DNA of 64,000 nt. It comes from Onchocerca lupi (Eukaryota > Nematoda > Chromadorea > Rhabditida > Onchocercidae). A model generated the notes under the pieces. That model did not search any database. It was not told the origin of the DNA and was given only the letters and a program-made list of their open reading frames with translations. Both the position numbers and the translations under genes were made by a program. The stretch is taken from positions 1 to 64,000 of the forward strand of contig JAOVVO010000420.1 of the NCBI GenBank assembly GCA_028564675.1, given 5' to 3'. Below are positions 25,311 to 39,100 of the stretch, piece by piece; the first letter of the stretch is position 1; each line of letters starts with the position of its first letter.

Positions 25311-27342
25311 CTGAAAATTTGTGATTTGAAAGTACTACATGTCCTTTACATTTAAGTTCAGATGGTACAAGCAAAAAAATTGAACATGAATTTTTCTCTC
25401 GTTGTCTCAAAGGAAAAATATTATTTTCAAACCATATTCTTACTTAACATTTTCAATTTTCATTCTTCCTTTCAACTCGATAATATCTGATGGTAAAAAA
25501 CATACCCATTTCTTTGTCGATATATGAATAGACGCCGTGCGTTGTCTTGCTCTACTTCCTTCTTCATCTCATAGTTCTCGATACTCTTCTTAATCATACT
25601 CTTTATTCGATTACAATATACAACAAACGTATGTTCTTACTTTAGATATCTAAAATTTGAGAGTTAACGAAGATAAAATGACTGTTGCTGCATGATGACG
25701 TGTATTTTGCTTGAATAACAAAAACACCTACATTTATATTGAAAAGAAGAATGAAGTTTTCATCGTAATATTTATTTCATTATCGGAAATCATAAAAGTA
25801 TTAGTGCTGATGGTGATATTGACGACAATGACGAGATAATGATAAGATAATCTAGAGTTGTGATGAACATGCAAGCAATCAGAATACAAAAAAATTTACT
25901 GTTGTAAGTAACCAAATTAAATGATACTAAAAATTGTACTGTAAATCAACCAGAAACCATTGTAGAGGAAGGGAATGAAATCATTTTTACTTCCATTCTT
26001 ACTGAACTTTATACTTGAGCAATCATCCATTTCAATGCTATTTATGAGAATATCTATAAATACTTTTTCTTGGAGACAATAATGAATAGGTCTGAAGAAA
26101 TCCCGAGATCGAAGTGCAATCCAGGGTGCATGTGCATTAAAAACAGCATATTTGTTCTAAGATTTAATTAGCCATCCTCAGTGGATCATCCTAACAAAAC
26201 GTAACAACTCAAGGTCATTCTTAATGGAGTAGCTCAACAAAAGGTCACCCTCATCTGACTTTCTTTTTGTTTCTATCATGATGATTGGTATTTTTGTGGG
26301 AGAGATTTCGTAGCACTGGATAGGATGCCGATAAGCGAGTATCGATGATTTCTTTTATGAATTTGAAATTGATCTGAAGCAGCGATGATAATTCACAATA
26401 TTAGCACATATTTGATTCACAGTACAAATATGACATAGAAAGTTTTGCGAGGGAAAACTTTGATGGCAGTCACTGAAAGTTAACAGCGATCAGTTGAGAG
26501 CAATCATTTAAGCTAATTTTGTACGAGTTAATGAAAAATTTAATCTCATTTTTTCTGCGGTCGTTTGGTTTAGAAAAATGAAAAAGTCAATAAGCAGATG
26601 TCTTATGAATCAATAATCAAAAAATTGCCCTTCTCGAGTATCACTTATTTTGTGCAAACATAGATTGCTGCAACTTTCTGAATTCCGACGATAACACAGA
26701 AAAGTATGCTCAGCAAATTGATGAATGCAACGAAAACTGCATCGTGCAGCTCGCAGTATAATAATAGGAAGAGTCTGATTCTCCACGATTGTGCCTGAGA
26801 TCATAGCAGATTACTAGAAGTCGATAAATTGAATTATTTAAATATTGTTTTACCTTCTCGACAACTTCTTCCTAGTAAAAATACCTTTTAAGCTAGCAGA
26901 ATGCAGAAAATGATTCCTAACAGTTAATCAAGTTTCGTAGCACTAATTTCCATGCTACAGAAACAGACAAACTTATTTCTCGTCGATAAAACTTTTTGAT
27001 TGTTGTGGTTTCTATTTTGATTAATAAAAACGTGTTTGAAATGGATTAAAATCTGTGATTCGAAATCGCAGACACTTTTGTATCAACCGTAGTTACTGTA
27101 TAATGCATAGGTGTTAATCCTTTCTTGCAAGATAATAATTTCATTTTGCTGATTATTGGTACAAAAGGCGGATAAGACGTTAAGCTGAAGAGTACAACGA
27201 TAGTGAAGCTAGCAGAAATCATAATTTTAGACCAAAACCACTCAATCTTCATTAATTTTAGCTTTTTTATTGATATTTCAGATTGTATTTACTGGTTGAT
27301 GATATTATTCAGGTAGAGACGATTATCTACGGAGAAGCAGTC
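25311..27342. other. Divergent intergenic region between eIF2B beta and AP-1 mu
   Basis: About 2 kb without supported exons. Short open frames at 26610-26804 and 27046-27252 (minus) show no splice context or similarity. Promoters of two housekeeping-type genes pointing apart should be here. I see no clear TATA or initiator. Confidence 0.55.
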
Positions 27343-29854
27343 ATGTCCTGTTCGGCTATTTTTATTCTGGATTTAAAAGGAAATGTAATTCTTTTCTTCG
27401 TATACTTTTGTTAGAATTATTGAAAATGGAACCTTGAAGTATTTTGAATATATATGGTAGTATTAATGGACTTTTTTATTCGAACATAAGATAATATGTG
27501 AGAGAAGGCAGCATTTTTTATGTTTTTATTATAACAAAATTTTTATGAGTTTCTTTATGTAGGTGATAATGTCACGGAATTATCGAGGGGATGTGGAAAT
27601 GTCCGTAATTGATTCCTTTATGTCCTTGCTAATGGAGAAAGAGGATGAGGGTCTTTTAGCTCCAGTGTTGCAGAAACATGATATTAGCTATGTTTATGTC
27701 AAGCATCTCAACATCTTTCGTAGGTTTCGCTTTCTTTTATGACTTTCCAATAGGAATCATAACAAGTAATATAATGAACTTCAGTTTTCGAGTGTTATTC
27801 CTATATATTTTAGATCATTATCATTTAGTTTTGAAGAGTTGCAATATATGATTTATAAGATTAGAGATTGATTTATATGTGACATGCGTGATAATATTTA
27901 TATGAAACATTCATATTTAGCTTTTTTTTCATTACTGAAAAAGCCTCTTATACTCAATCAATTAGGCCAAAATATATTGCATACTATCTTCATTTTTTGT
28001 CTTTTAACTTTATATCCGTTATTGGTCTTGTTATTTTCAGTTGTTTCAATATCAAAAAAAAATGTTAATGTTGCAATGATGCTCGCTTTCCTATATAAAT
28101 GTATTGAAGTGTTCAGTGAATATTTCAAGGTTCGTTTTTTCTGAGTTGACTATAATAGTTCACGTGAATAAGCTGTTGAACATTTTCATACATTCGTTTA
28201 TTGATCTTTTTTAAGGATTTTGAAGAGGAATCAGTTCGAGATAATTTTGTCGTTTTCTATGAGCTTCTGGATGAAATGATGGATTTCGGTTATCCTCAAA
28301 CAACGGAGAGTCGCATTTTGCAAGAGTAGTTATTTGTTTAATATATCATAAAATGAATTTTTATGAAGTTATGTTCCAGTCACTAAATAATCAAATTGTT
28401 TAGGTACATCACACAAGAACGATATATGCTCGATATTGCCCCTAGACCTCCAATGGCGGTAACAAATGCAGTCTCTTGGCGTTCGGATGGTTTGAAATAT
28501 CGCAAAAATGAAGTTTTTCTTGATGTTATTGAATCAGTTAATATGTTGGTAAGTTTAAAATTAATATTGAAGGACCAATCGCGCTTTTGCATATAAGAGA
28601 AATAACACTGTTTTTGCTTTCTGTCAAGTTTTTATGCAAAACTTTGTCATAGGTTAATGCTTCTGGTTCCGTATTGCGAAGCGAAATCGTTGGGACGATT
28701 AAGATGCGGGTACTGCTTTCCGGAATGCCTGAATTACGTCTTGGACTTAACGATAAAGTTCTCTTTCAAACATACTCAAGTGTGTTTTCCATTCAGATTC
28801 TATCTTGTTATCCAAATTGTTTTTGCATTCCATATCTAAAATTTTCAAAAGTATCGTTATGCCTGTGTACACTTAAAATGATTGACATGTTAGAAAAATT
28901 GAAACTGATCTTCAGGAGGACGAGGTAAAGCTGTAGAGTTAGAAGATGTGAAATTCCATCAGTGTGTACGATTATCTCGATTTGAAAATGACCGCACTAT
29001 AAGTTTTGTACCACCGGATGGAGAGTTTGAGTTGATGAATTATCGCTTAACAACAACTGTGAAACCCTTAATTTGGGTGGAATCTTGCATGGAGAAGCAT
29101 GCTCATTCCAGAGTTGAATATATGGTGAAGGTGATTTATTTTATTGTCTCTTATCTCTTAATTTAGATCTCATGTAATGGCACTTTGATATAATTATACT
29201 TTCTTGCATAGATGATTCTTTACTTTCAAGGAATTTTGCGTCATAGTTACTTACCATCCATATTCAGGCAAAATCTCAGTTTAAACGGCAATCTATTGCG
29301 AATCATGTGGAAATCATTATACCTGTTCCCAGTGATGCAGATTCACCTAAATTCAAAACTTCTGTTGGTTCAGTAAAATATGTTCCTGAACTGAGTGCAT
29401 TTGTTTGGATGATTCGAAGTTTTCCTGGTTTACATTTTATAATTTCTTGTTTTAAATTTTGTTTTATTTGGGTTGCTATCTTCCAGCAAATGCAGTCTTT
29501 GATCTCATTATATAAACGAAACAGTGAATGATTTTCAGGTGGTCGTGAATATCTAATGCGTGCACATTTTTGTTTGCCTTCGATTGTAAGTGATGAAATG
29601 GAGAGAAAACCACCAATTTCAGTGAAATTTGAGATTCCCTATTTTACAACGAGTGGCCTTCAGGTGGACTTCTTTATTTCAACCAAAATTGGTGCCAAAA
29701 CTGCTTTAATTTTAGCTTATTTTTTATTTTTTTATGTTCCAAAAGATTTTTTTAGGTTCGTTACTTGAAAATCATCGAAAAGAGTGGCTATCAAGCATTG
29801 CCATGGGTTCGTTATGTCACACAAAATGGTGATTATCAATTGCGAATGCAGTGA
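27313..29854 (+). CDS. unc-101/apm-1-like: Clathrin adaptor AP-1 complex mu subunit
   Basis: Coding exons 27343-27384, 27563-27719, 28041-28129, 28216-28325, 28404-28548, 28653-28779, 28916-29130, 29268-29427, 29539-29663 and 29756-29854 join without frame errors to 422 aa, the length I recall for C. elegans UNC-101. The N-terminal longin domain begins MSCSAIFILDLKGN, followed by SRNYRGD. The linker has RPPMAVTNAVSWRS. The mu-homology domain, which binds tyrosine-based YxxPhi sorting signals, runs from GLKYRKNEVFLDVIESVN to RYLKIIEKSGYQALPWVRY. AP-1 sorts cargo between trans-Golgi and endosomes. An acceptor at 27312, 30 bases before the ATG, probably takes a spliced leader. Two AP-1 mu paralogues exist in C. 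elegans (UNC-101, APM-1); assigning one needs a tree. Confidence 0.95.
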
Positions 29855-32337
29855 TAATTGAAGATGTGTTAGTTTTGCATACAGAATAAATCAATAATAA
29901 TCTACCTTATCCATGGTTTTCTTCAGATGTATTTCTTTCTTTCAAATCTTCGAAATTCCATTATTTTTTTTTATACGATTTCAACTTTTCGTATGATTGT
30001 GGTGGCACTCATTTCATTTTTTTCAGTTTGATGATTATATATGCCTTTAAATAAAGTTCAAATCTTTATTTTAGCAGTTTTCTCTAATCATTCAGTTTCT
30101 GTCAAAGTAAAGAGCCTTATTTTGTATTCGTTTATCCATATTGATTTTCTTTCCTTTCCACAAAACTTTACATTCATCAGAGTATTCATACATTCATGTA
30201 GAACTCTTATTGGCCTTTTTTCATTTGTTTCTTTTATCATCTCTTTTTTATTTATTTAATTTTGACAGGATTTTCATTGTTCAAGTCAGTTTATTACTGG
30301 AAGCCTGTGATATTTCTTTGTGCCTTATTTTTATATATCGTGATATTACATATCTTTTTACTGGTCATTCCGTTGTTCACATATATTTATCGAACAATTT
30401 ATATCCAATACTGTGTCGAAATTTCTGAAGCAAAAGTGAATACAAATTTAATTTCTAAAAAATTCCTGTTACAACTAATCAAAAGAGATGGTGAAATCTT
30501 GAACAGAAGAAAGTTCCAATAAAAGATATAAGAAACTGCTGTTTGTTTGGTTGTCTTTGAGAGCGTTTTTTTCTTGTAAATTAATGGGAAAGAGAGAACT
30601 ATTCTGAAAAAAAGCGACCAACTCTTTGAAAATGACATATGCATGAGTCAAGTGATGAAAGATATTGCCAAAACGAAGCGAAAATAGAAGGCAAATTTTT
30701 GTAAGATACATAATTTTCTTATTTGGGTAGACGATTTTGTCTATTCTAGGATCACAATAGATAGTGTGAGACGGGACCAGAAGTTGCTGCAATTGATTTT
30801 CATTGTTTAAAGGCATCATTTAATTTATTATCGCTCTGAATCTCGAAATGGGAATGCGCTACTATTGTGCTTGCTATTTCAAAAATTCCTTAACGATGCC
30901 ATATCGTATTTACTAACTATTTGAAGAAAGAATGTAGATTACTTTCATCATTTGTAATAACACAGACAGAAAGATTGAGCGGTAATTTTTCTTGTTGCTT
31001 ATCAGTCTTTCTAACCAGATGATAATTCGAGTATTTCATGAAGTTTATGAAAGTATAAATGAAATAGGTAGAATAACGAACTTTCCTTTTTATGTACATA
31101 ACATCATTAAATCGTTTGACGCCATGAGAAATTGGACAACTTCTGACTTAGCTAAAATGATTAGCAAGAACTGCCGAGTAAGTTCATCTTCGCATGGCAG
31201 TTCTGCTTATTTCAAGTTCTTGAGACTTAATGTCGCATATTCTCCTTTTCCTTTTTTTCTTCACACCTGCCAAATCATTTGTGCCTTTCTTTTATAAAGC
31301 AATACCCATAAGAGCACTTCTATAAGCCTGCATGCACTTTTTGTTAACAATCTCAACACTTCCACTTAATTCTATGCTTTATAAATCAACAAAGTAATAA
31401 ATATTCCACATTTTGACATTCTTTTTTCGTGCCTCTTCAGCTTTTGGTTTTATCATTTTCAGCGCGAAGATTAAAAATTTTCTTCTTCTGTTCAAAAATG
31501 TAGCAGTGATGCCTCTCAAAACAAAACCTATTTTATAAGTGTTGAAAGAAGACGAAGAATTGTTATCGCTGGGTCAACAAAGTGATCTGCAGTCACATAT
31601 ATTAAAATCTGTATTAAAAACTCGACGCATACAAATTAACTTACTATAACATCATTAAAAAAGAAAAAGTTATGTATTTCCATTCAAATCTTTGAAACTA
31701 TTTCATCTTAATTTTCAACCAATAAAGTTGTCTTCTCACATAGGAAATGACAAACATAAATAATATCGCTTTTCTGGATTGCCTATTATGTTGATAATCT
31801 TGAATTAATTTTTGAAAATTTTCGAACTGCTTTCTAGATTTCTTGTGCTCTCCAATCTTTAACTGAAGTAGTTTAAATTTTTAAAATTAGATATTAAGGA
31901 CGTTTAGAATGTCTTCATTTTTTATATCTTGAGATTTATTTTAATTCTAAGATATTTTATGTTTTTAGTATTGTTTAGTATTGTCTATTGTCTTCTTCAA
32001 GTTCAGTCATCCTAAAATTTTCGATTGATGTTAAGTAGCATGTTTGAAATTTACTTTTATCATCACCATTTTCGATGGTTACCATAGATATCTGCAAGTC
32101 ATGCACGAAGTTATTGATTAGGAAGCCAGCAATTATTTCATCAATTTCTCGACTTTTCGGTCTTCCCTATATCTCCGTTTCAGTTCAGCAGAAGATATAA
32201 GTTTCCAATTTTTGAAATAATTATTATCGAATTTAATTCGAATTCTTCAAGTAGTGTTCCCTTCCCTCAGATCCTAAAATATTGTATCAAGCATCAACAA
32301 ATAACTCTACGATGTTCGCTGGTTTGCAGCAGTGTGG
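29855..32337. other. AP-1 mu 3' UTR and gene-poor, T-rich interval
   Basis: An AATAAA lies just after the AP-1 mu stop, near 29886. Beyond it, open frames at 30041-30522 and 30992-31297 are hydrophobic in several frames at once, as T-rich DNA gives by chance. One, 30262-30522, follows an acceptor-like TTTGACAG and ends in a charged Lys/Arg tail, so a real terminal exon of a small membrane protein cannot be excluded. No other structure is seen. Confidence 0.4.
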
Positions 32338-32425
32338 GCCCCATTAGCGCAGTTGGTTAGCGCGTCGTACTTATAAGTGCTACTAGGAGATGCGAAGGTC
32401 GGCAGTTCGAGCCTGCCATGGGGCA
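32338..32425 (+). tRNA. tRNA-Ile (anticodon UAU) with a 14 nt intron
   Basis: The cloverleaf can be folded by hand. The acceptor stem pairs 32338-32344 (GCCCCAT) with 32418-32424 (ATGGGGC). The D arm is 32347-32350 with 32360-32363. The anticodon stem is TCGTA with TGCGA, and the T arm is GGCAG/TTCGAGC/CTGCC. The anticodon TAT at 32372-32374 reads AUA. An insertion at 32376-32389 lies one base 3' of the anticodon, the position of nuclear tRNA introns; tRNA-Ile(UAU) genes in animals usually carry one. It is removed by the tRNA splicing endonuclease. Internal A and B boxes (TTAGCGCAGTTGGTTAG and GTTCGAGCC) support polymerase III transcription. Confidence 0.93.
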
Positions 32426-35400
32426 GGGAACTTTTGCAAGGATTATTGAAATGCAATCAGTTACTTGCATAGATTTATCCTTGTCTGTTCTTTATTTTAA
32501 ACAGCAAAAAAATTAATTTGTATGATGAGAATTAATTCTTGGACAATTAATGAATATGGAAAAGCAGGTGATATCCATATCACTCTACTTCGATCATTTC
32601 CGCTAATGAAAATTATTTTGCGAGGATGAGGCAGGGGAAGAGAATATTAAGAAGTTAAAATGAAATCGATGTCAAGAGATCTTTCGAAAAAGTAGAGAAA
32701 TATTAAATCATGTACCGTCCAATTCTTTAAAACTGATGGAAAATAATTGCACTGTGCTCAAACATGACATATTACTATCCAATTCTTATCAGCGCTGAGT
32801 GGTACTTTTGTAGAAAGATAACCAAATAACCATCCGCAGTATGGATAAGCTAGATATACATTATTTGGGCATTAAGTATGAATTATTATTTTGATCGATT
32901 TGAAAATACTCCAACATTCCCAGCACTCCTAATTTTTCTGTTGCAAAAATATATCTGGCGAACTAAAAAGAATTGAAGTTCAGAATATACAATCAATATT
33001 CAAAATATTCGGAGATTCTCAATCGTTGAGAAAAAAGGGAAAGAACTGCTACTGTAGCATTAGGAAATTCAAATAGGAATGGTAAGGATATTACAATTAC
33101 TGTCAAAATTTAAAACATGATTGAAACTGAAGTTATATTGCTTCCAAATGTTTAGTTTTATTCACCTGCAGGTATTTATGGAAAAACGCTCTCGTAGTGA
33201 TATATTGCAGATGAAGAAAAAAAGGTTGAAAGGAGGAAGAAATGTGGACAGCACTGCACAGCCCATCGAAAAATAATAATAGAATGTGACTATTACGAAC
33301 ATCTCGACCAACTAAATATTTTTATCCCATAAAAGAGTTGACCCGGAAAGTGAGAAAACAGACAGTAAATTATTACATTGATAAAACGGAATACCTGCAA
33401 AACTTGAAGGATTTATTTCAAATTTCTTGGGTGCAACCACCTGATTGAGAACTAATAGTAAATATTAAAAACGATCTTTTAAAATGGTAAACTGTAGTTA
33501 GCTAATATATTGATACTTCAGAAAACAAATCAACTTGAAATTCCTGTAGAGTAAATAAATAGCTACAACATGGATTGTAAACTGGAAGATAGCATATCTA
33601 CGGATGAAATTAAAACAGTAATTTGCTCGTTTTGATTTCTGCTAAACTTAAAGTAATAACCAGCCCAGTATTAAGCATCAATAAAACTTTCCATACTATT
33701 CAAAAGCAATGAATATTTCACTTCATTTATGAACTACTCATATTTTATGATTTCTTAATGAAAGCTTCATTCGATGTTTAGGATTCATTGTTTCTCAAGA
33801 CTATACAAACTGTAAAATCAATCCCAATCGTACTGTCAACGATCCGCTTATAATGGATACATTAAACGATGCATTGTTCAATTTGCAAACACAGTTGGAA
33901 TTCAATTTTTGCTTGATGTAAAACAAAGAATAAAGGTACACCCATTGTAACTGGTAACTATTTCATTCCACTTCAACTGTTACAAAACTGTTGATAATTA
34001 GTTACAAAATTGCCGATAATAATTAGTAATTTTATTCAATTTCAAAGTGCCACAGATTATCCAGTGTATTTTACAATTAACCATATCAATATATCTAGTA
34101 ATGGAAAGGGCTAATAAGAAAGAATATGATGTTACCTGAAATACCTTCATCATCATATGATGACATCTCTGTATACTCTTCTGCTTTTCTAATACATTCA
34201 AAAAAGAAAAATGTTCTGAAAAATGCTAAAGAGCATTTCCCTTCCTTTTATCGTAAAAAATAAAAATATATGATGGCTTACAGATGAAAAAATATTATCA
34301 GCACTTGTTCTTTCAACTCGCAAATAAAACAATTACTGAAAACGAAAAGTTGAAAATATCGTTATTTATAAAAATCATATCATCTATCCTCTTCCCCAAT
34401 CGTAGATTTTTCAATTTATTAAATTGCACACTCTCGCACGTGCACGTGTGTCCGTCTGCACGTGTCTCACCTTAACATGCAATTAAATTCTGCAGGCAAA
34501 TTAAACCTACTTCATTATTATTTCTAAAATGTTGTCACTAGTGGAATTCAAAATTGCACAATGGGTAATCGTGCACCCTCACTGCTTACTGTCAATGGTA
34601 TTGCAGTGGTACGACGAGGCATGGCGGGCGAATTTCGCTAGTGACAGTATTTGTTGGGTGCACGTGTATGTGGCGAAGTGGGAACATATGCTACGTTTGC
34701 TTTACTTGCAGTTAGCTTTAGTTTTGAACTGCATCACGCCTCAGCAGTCAGCTCATAATGCATGCTGAGTGTCGATTATAGAAGTAGAAAGGAGGAATGC
34801 GCACGCTCGCATTATAAGCTGTGAACGGCGATACTATGCGGTCACGAAGCGTCAGCGCATGCGAATGCGGCTATGCGACATGTTGTTATATATGGTGGAC
34901 TTGCAACAATGACATTGTTTCATAACTCGCAAAATTGCTGCAGCGGCGTATTATTCTATCCATTTTGCTATCATTACCTACGTGACAGTTTTTCCTCAAT
35001 CTCTTCTTTTTCTTTCCTCCTCTCCCTAACAAGCATTATTTTATGTCCTTTTTCCACACACACGAATTATGCACATTTGTTATGAGCCTCCTAGTAATGA
35101 TTCTTGATGAGATTTGAATGTTATCTTTTCAAATCATTTAGCTGGATTTCATTTCAGATATGCATAACTCTTCCCCAATTCCTTTTTGTTTTTCTTTTTT
35201 TTTTTTTTGCATATGTGTGCTCACACTGATATTTGGAAATAAGCAAATATTGTGCTACAGTGGCAGTATTGCTGGGTAAATTTTATGCTAGATTTGAAGG
35301 CGTTGGCAAGATATACGAACACGTCTACTGTAGATTAGATTTTTTATGAGTATTAAATATATATATTTATAAATAATAATGCCATTATGCACCTTCGATG

Positions 35401-35477
35401 TTATGTCTGTATTGCATTGCACATGATGAAATTAGTGCACTTACACGGAATGTACATTACATTTATTGTTGTTTTAG
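32426..35477. other. Gene-free interval and upstream region of lamin
   Basis: No supported exons. Composition changes near 34430-34880, which is richer in G+C and CpG than its surroundings and holds several CACGTG hexamers. The rest is AT-rich with chance frames. Confidence 0.5.
34437..34666. promoter_or_regulatory. Cluster of four CACGTG E-boxes upstream of lamin
   Basis: CACGTG occurs at 34437-34442, 34443-34448 (directly adjacent), 34459-34464 and 34661-34666. The hexamer is the palindromic site for bHLH factors. The cluster lies ~0.85-1.1 kb before the lamin start, in a locally CpG-richer patch. The sites are seen; the function is inferred. Confidence 0.4.
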
Positions 35478-38400
35478 CCACATTCAACAAGATTATTGTG
35501 ACAAAAAATGTCTGCATCGAAGCAAAAACGTTCGTCGTCTCGTACGACTAGCCTGGCATCGAGTAGTCGAATAACAACAGCTGAATATCCGATTCTTGTG
35601 GAGAGCGGTGGAGACGGAACTGAATCGTCTTTCAAGTAAGATTCGTATTTTCTGAACTCAAAAATTAGATTACTTATGAAGATAAGAGAAGAGCAAGTTT
35701 TCCGATTCCAAAAAATGAATACATGAATCAGTCATCGTAGGCAATCTTCGTGGGAGATATCGTCATGTTTTCCACTTTAAGAATTTTCTGATACTAAAGG
35801 CATTTTTATTAAACGTCAGTTTTATTGATAAAGTTACTTTTAAAAAAGAGTCCCACAGAAATTTAAAAAATTTGCTCTAAAATATCACTTTTTTTGTTTT
35901 CCAGCATTTCGATTTCACCCAGTCGTCGGACTCGACAATATGAAAAAGATACATTATCCAATTTAAATGATCGACTCGCTGTTTACATTGATGTAAATAT
36001 TTACTTTAAATACCTTTCTCGTTAAAAGTGAAAGCATTAATTTTGTTTTTCTTAGTTATTAATTGCTCAATTTATGAATACTGAATGAATAGGTTGCAAT
36101 CCTTTACGTATTAAGTAGTTAATCGTGTATATTATAATATAAAGGTGTTTGCTGAAATTTGGTTTGTCATTAAGAAAAAAATATGGCCAAAATTTTTTCT
36201 TACTCTTTCATTTTTTTCCTTGAAGAGAGTTCGCCAGCTTGAGCTCGAGAATGAGCGCTTGAACGTGCGTATAAACGAAAGTGAAGTGGTCGAAAAGAAA
36301 GAACGACATGATTTGGTAGCGCGTTATGAGGCGAAGGTCAAGGAGTTACGTGATCTGATTGATGATGCCTTGAAAGAGAAAACTCGTGTCAATATGGAGG
36401 CAAAATCGGCTCTTGCTGAACGTGATAATCTTCGTACTAGAGTAATTGGTTCAATCTTTTACTTGATATAAACAACATGACATTTGATATCAAAATGAGA
36501 TTGCATGAGCATTTGAAAGTTATTTTCATTCTTATTCTTTGATATGAATCCAAATTTATCTGAATAATTGCCAGTCTATTTAAAATTTTTACTTTTTGTT
36601 TTTTAATTTTTGGTTTTAATTGTTTTTATCTAAACCTCAATTAATCTTGTGCTTATTTCAAGATTGGGAAGCTTGAGAAGGAACTGAAGCAATCCGAAAA
36701 GCTCCGCTTAAGTAATGATAGTCTTATACAGGATCTCCAAGCTAGACTGAATTCTGCCGACAATATGCGAAGACATCTAGAAGATGAGAATAAGGTCAGC
36801 ATTATTTGTGAATTAATTTCAAAATTTTGTTTAGATTTTCTGTAAATATCAATTTGTAGAATCTGCTTGCCGAAAATGAAGACTTAAAACAGCAATTGGA
36901 AATATTGCGAAAACAAGTTGAAGATGAAGCACTTGCCAATACTGCACTTCACAATCAGAACCAATCACTGAAGGAAGATTACGACTTTTTAAAAAGAACT
37001 CATGAAGGGGTAAATTTGGCTATCTTTTTATAATTTCATTTGTTTTGTTCAGTCGTCACATATCTGACGACGATAATGAAATATAAATAACACATCAATC
37101 ATCTTTGGATATTCCAAACCTTTTCAAATTATCATAATAAGGATCTCTATTTAATTTAACTTAATTGACTGGAATTTGGCAGGGATATGAATGTGTTTGT
37201 TGTTTTTAGCAGTTGGAAGAAATACATCGAAAACGGCAAGTGGAGATGACAACCACGGCACGTGAAATAGAGCGCACGTATGAATCACGTTTACAGGAAC
37301 AACTTCAAGCAATGCGTGCTGAATTTGATGAAAGACTAAACAAGAATCGGCGGGATATCGATGAAACCTACAAGGTTAATATTTCTCTTTAATGATCGGT
37401 TTATTGTGCTCATTTTCTTTTTTTTTTTTTTTTTTCATTTTGTAAGTATATACAAGCTACTTCAGAACAAGCTTAATGAAGCAAATGAAGCTCGTCAACA
37501 AATGAATCTAGCAAAAGAAGAAGCAGCAAGATTGCGTCTACGTATTCATGAAGTGGAAAAGGTTGGAAGTGGTTATGAAAGCCGTATAGAAGGTCTTAAC
37601 AAGAAAATTGCTGATCTGGAGAGTCAAGTTTGTGTTTTATATCTGATTGTATTTAGCGTGTTTTTCCAACTTTGACTTTTTAGATTTACTTATCAAATTG
37701 TAAGATTTAATCAATGAAAAGCATCATTAAGATGTATATTTCAGCTGCGTTTTGTTCGCGATGATTGCGATGTTCGTATTAGTCAGCGTGATAAGCGTAT
37801 TGCGGAGCTTCAGGGTGAAATTGATCGTTTGTTGACCGAATATCAAGATTTGTTTGATCTTAAAGTGCAGCTTGATACCGAACTGAAAGCATATCAGAAT
37901 TTGTTGGAAGGAGAAGAATCTCGGTATTTCTTCCTTTTATATGTCATTGACCACGAGATTTCTGATTTCGAGAAAATGTGGTCAATATATTCAAATTTTT
38001 TTATCATATCTTTACATTATGAAATCTGATGTGTCACTCATTAAAAATTGTATGCTAAATCAGTTTCGTTGCTTTATTTCTTCCACTGTTTTATTATCCT
38101 TTGATATTTAGATTAAATATTTCGCAGCAGTCTTCCGGAGGTTCTCCAGCAGCTTCGCCATCTGCTGGTGATCGCTTCAGCTTGTCGTATACAGATTCTG
38201 GCCATCGTCGTGCAGTCAAAAGAAAACGTTTTAATGCATCAGATGATAGTTTATATTATCGCAATACTGCAAAATCGTACAAGGTATTCCCAGTGTAGTT
38301 ATTTCGAAGATAACAGATCGTCTTTATGCTTTATATGAATTGTCTGTAATCCTTGTTAAAGATGTACTTCATAAATATCTCTTATTTGGAGGTCTTGTGG

Positions 38401-39100
38401 ATTATTTCAGCTATCCAATTTCAACTGGAAAACAAGCACTGACACAAATATATGTCATTTAAGAAATTGATTTCAGACGACTTCTAACTCAGATTGCGAT
38501 ATCGAAATAGAAGAACATGACACAGATGGGAAATTCATAAAATTAGTGAATAAAGGAGAAGAAATAATCTCAATTGGTCAATGGGCTATCAAAAGCATTG
38601 CAAATGATAAAGAAACTGTTTACAAATTCCATTCTAGACAGACGATGAAACCTGGCGATACTATCACTGTATGTTTTTTTTTTTTTTCAGTCCGAAATTC
38701 TTTTTGTTTTAGATAACTGTATTGAATTTGATTTTATATGAAAAATTTTTTTCTCTCTTTTTCCTTCATTTAGATAGAGATGAAAGATATGAAAGATGAA
38801 TAAAATCACCTAAAGAGAGAAAATTTGCTGCCTTTTCTTTTCGTTGATCAGTGCAACTTCATTGGGTTTTATCTTAATTTATTGAAGGTTTGGAGTGCAG
38901 ATAGTGGTGAAAAACATACGCCGCCATCCCAACTGGTAATGAAAAATCAACAGTGGCCTGCAGGTGATCGAGTCAAAACATCTTTGGTTGACGCGGATGG
39001 CAATGAAATGGCCACTAGAGAGAGCATAGCTGAACTCCAGTATGGACAGTTTGTGAGTGATGATGGTCAAGATCCGGAACAGCGATGTGCTGTCATGTAG
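35478..39100 (+). CDS. lmn-1: Nuclear lamin
   Basis: Coding exons 35508-35635, 35905-35992, 36226-36441, 36663-36794, 36860-37009, 37210-37374, 37466-37627, 37745-37923, 38112-38283, 38477-38668 and 38888-39100 join in frame to 598 aa (C. elegans LMN-1 is 566). The Ser-rich head has SISPSRRTRQYEKDTLSNLN, where SPSR is a likely mitotic CDK1 site. The rod starts LNDRLAVYIDRVRQLE and ends LKAYQNLLEGEESR. A nuclear localisation signal (RRAVKRKR) follows. The Ig-like lamin tail domain spans exons 10-11 (DGKFIKLVNKGEEIISIGQW). The last four residues, CAVM, are a CaaX box for prenylation. Lamin forms the filament meshwork under the inner nuclear membrane. An acceptor ends 30 bases before the ATG, and there is no upstream exon, so trans-splicing is likely. 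Confidence 0.96.

Noticed and set aside
30992..31297. 101-codon plus frame
   Set aside because: No splice context, no motif, and adjacent frames are equally open in this T-rich DNA.
34529..34768. 79-codon plus frame upstream of lamin
   Set aside because: No homology or exon borders; the open frame reflects the local drop in A+T.
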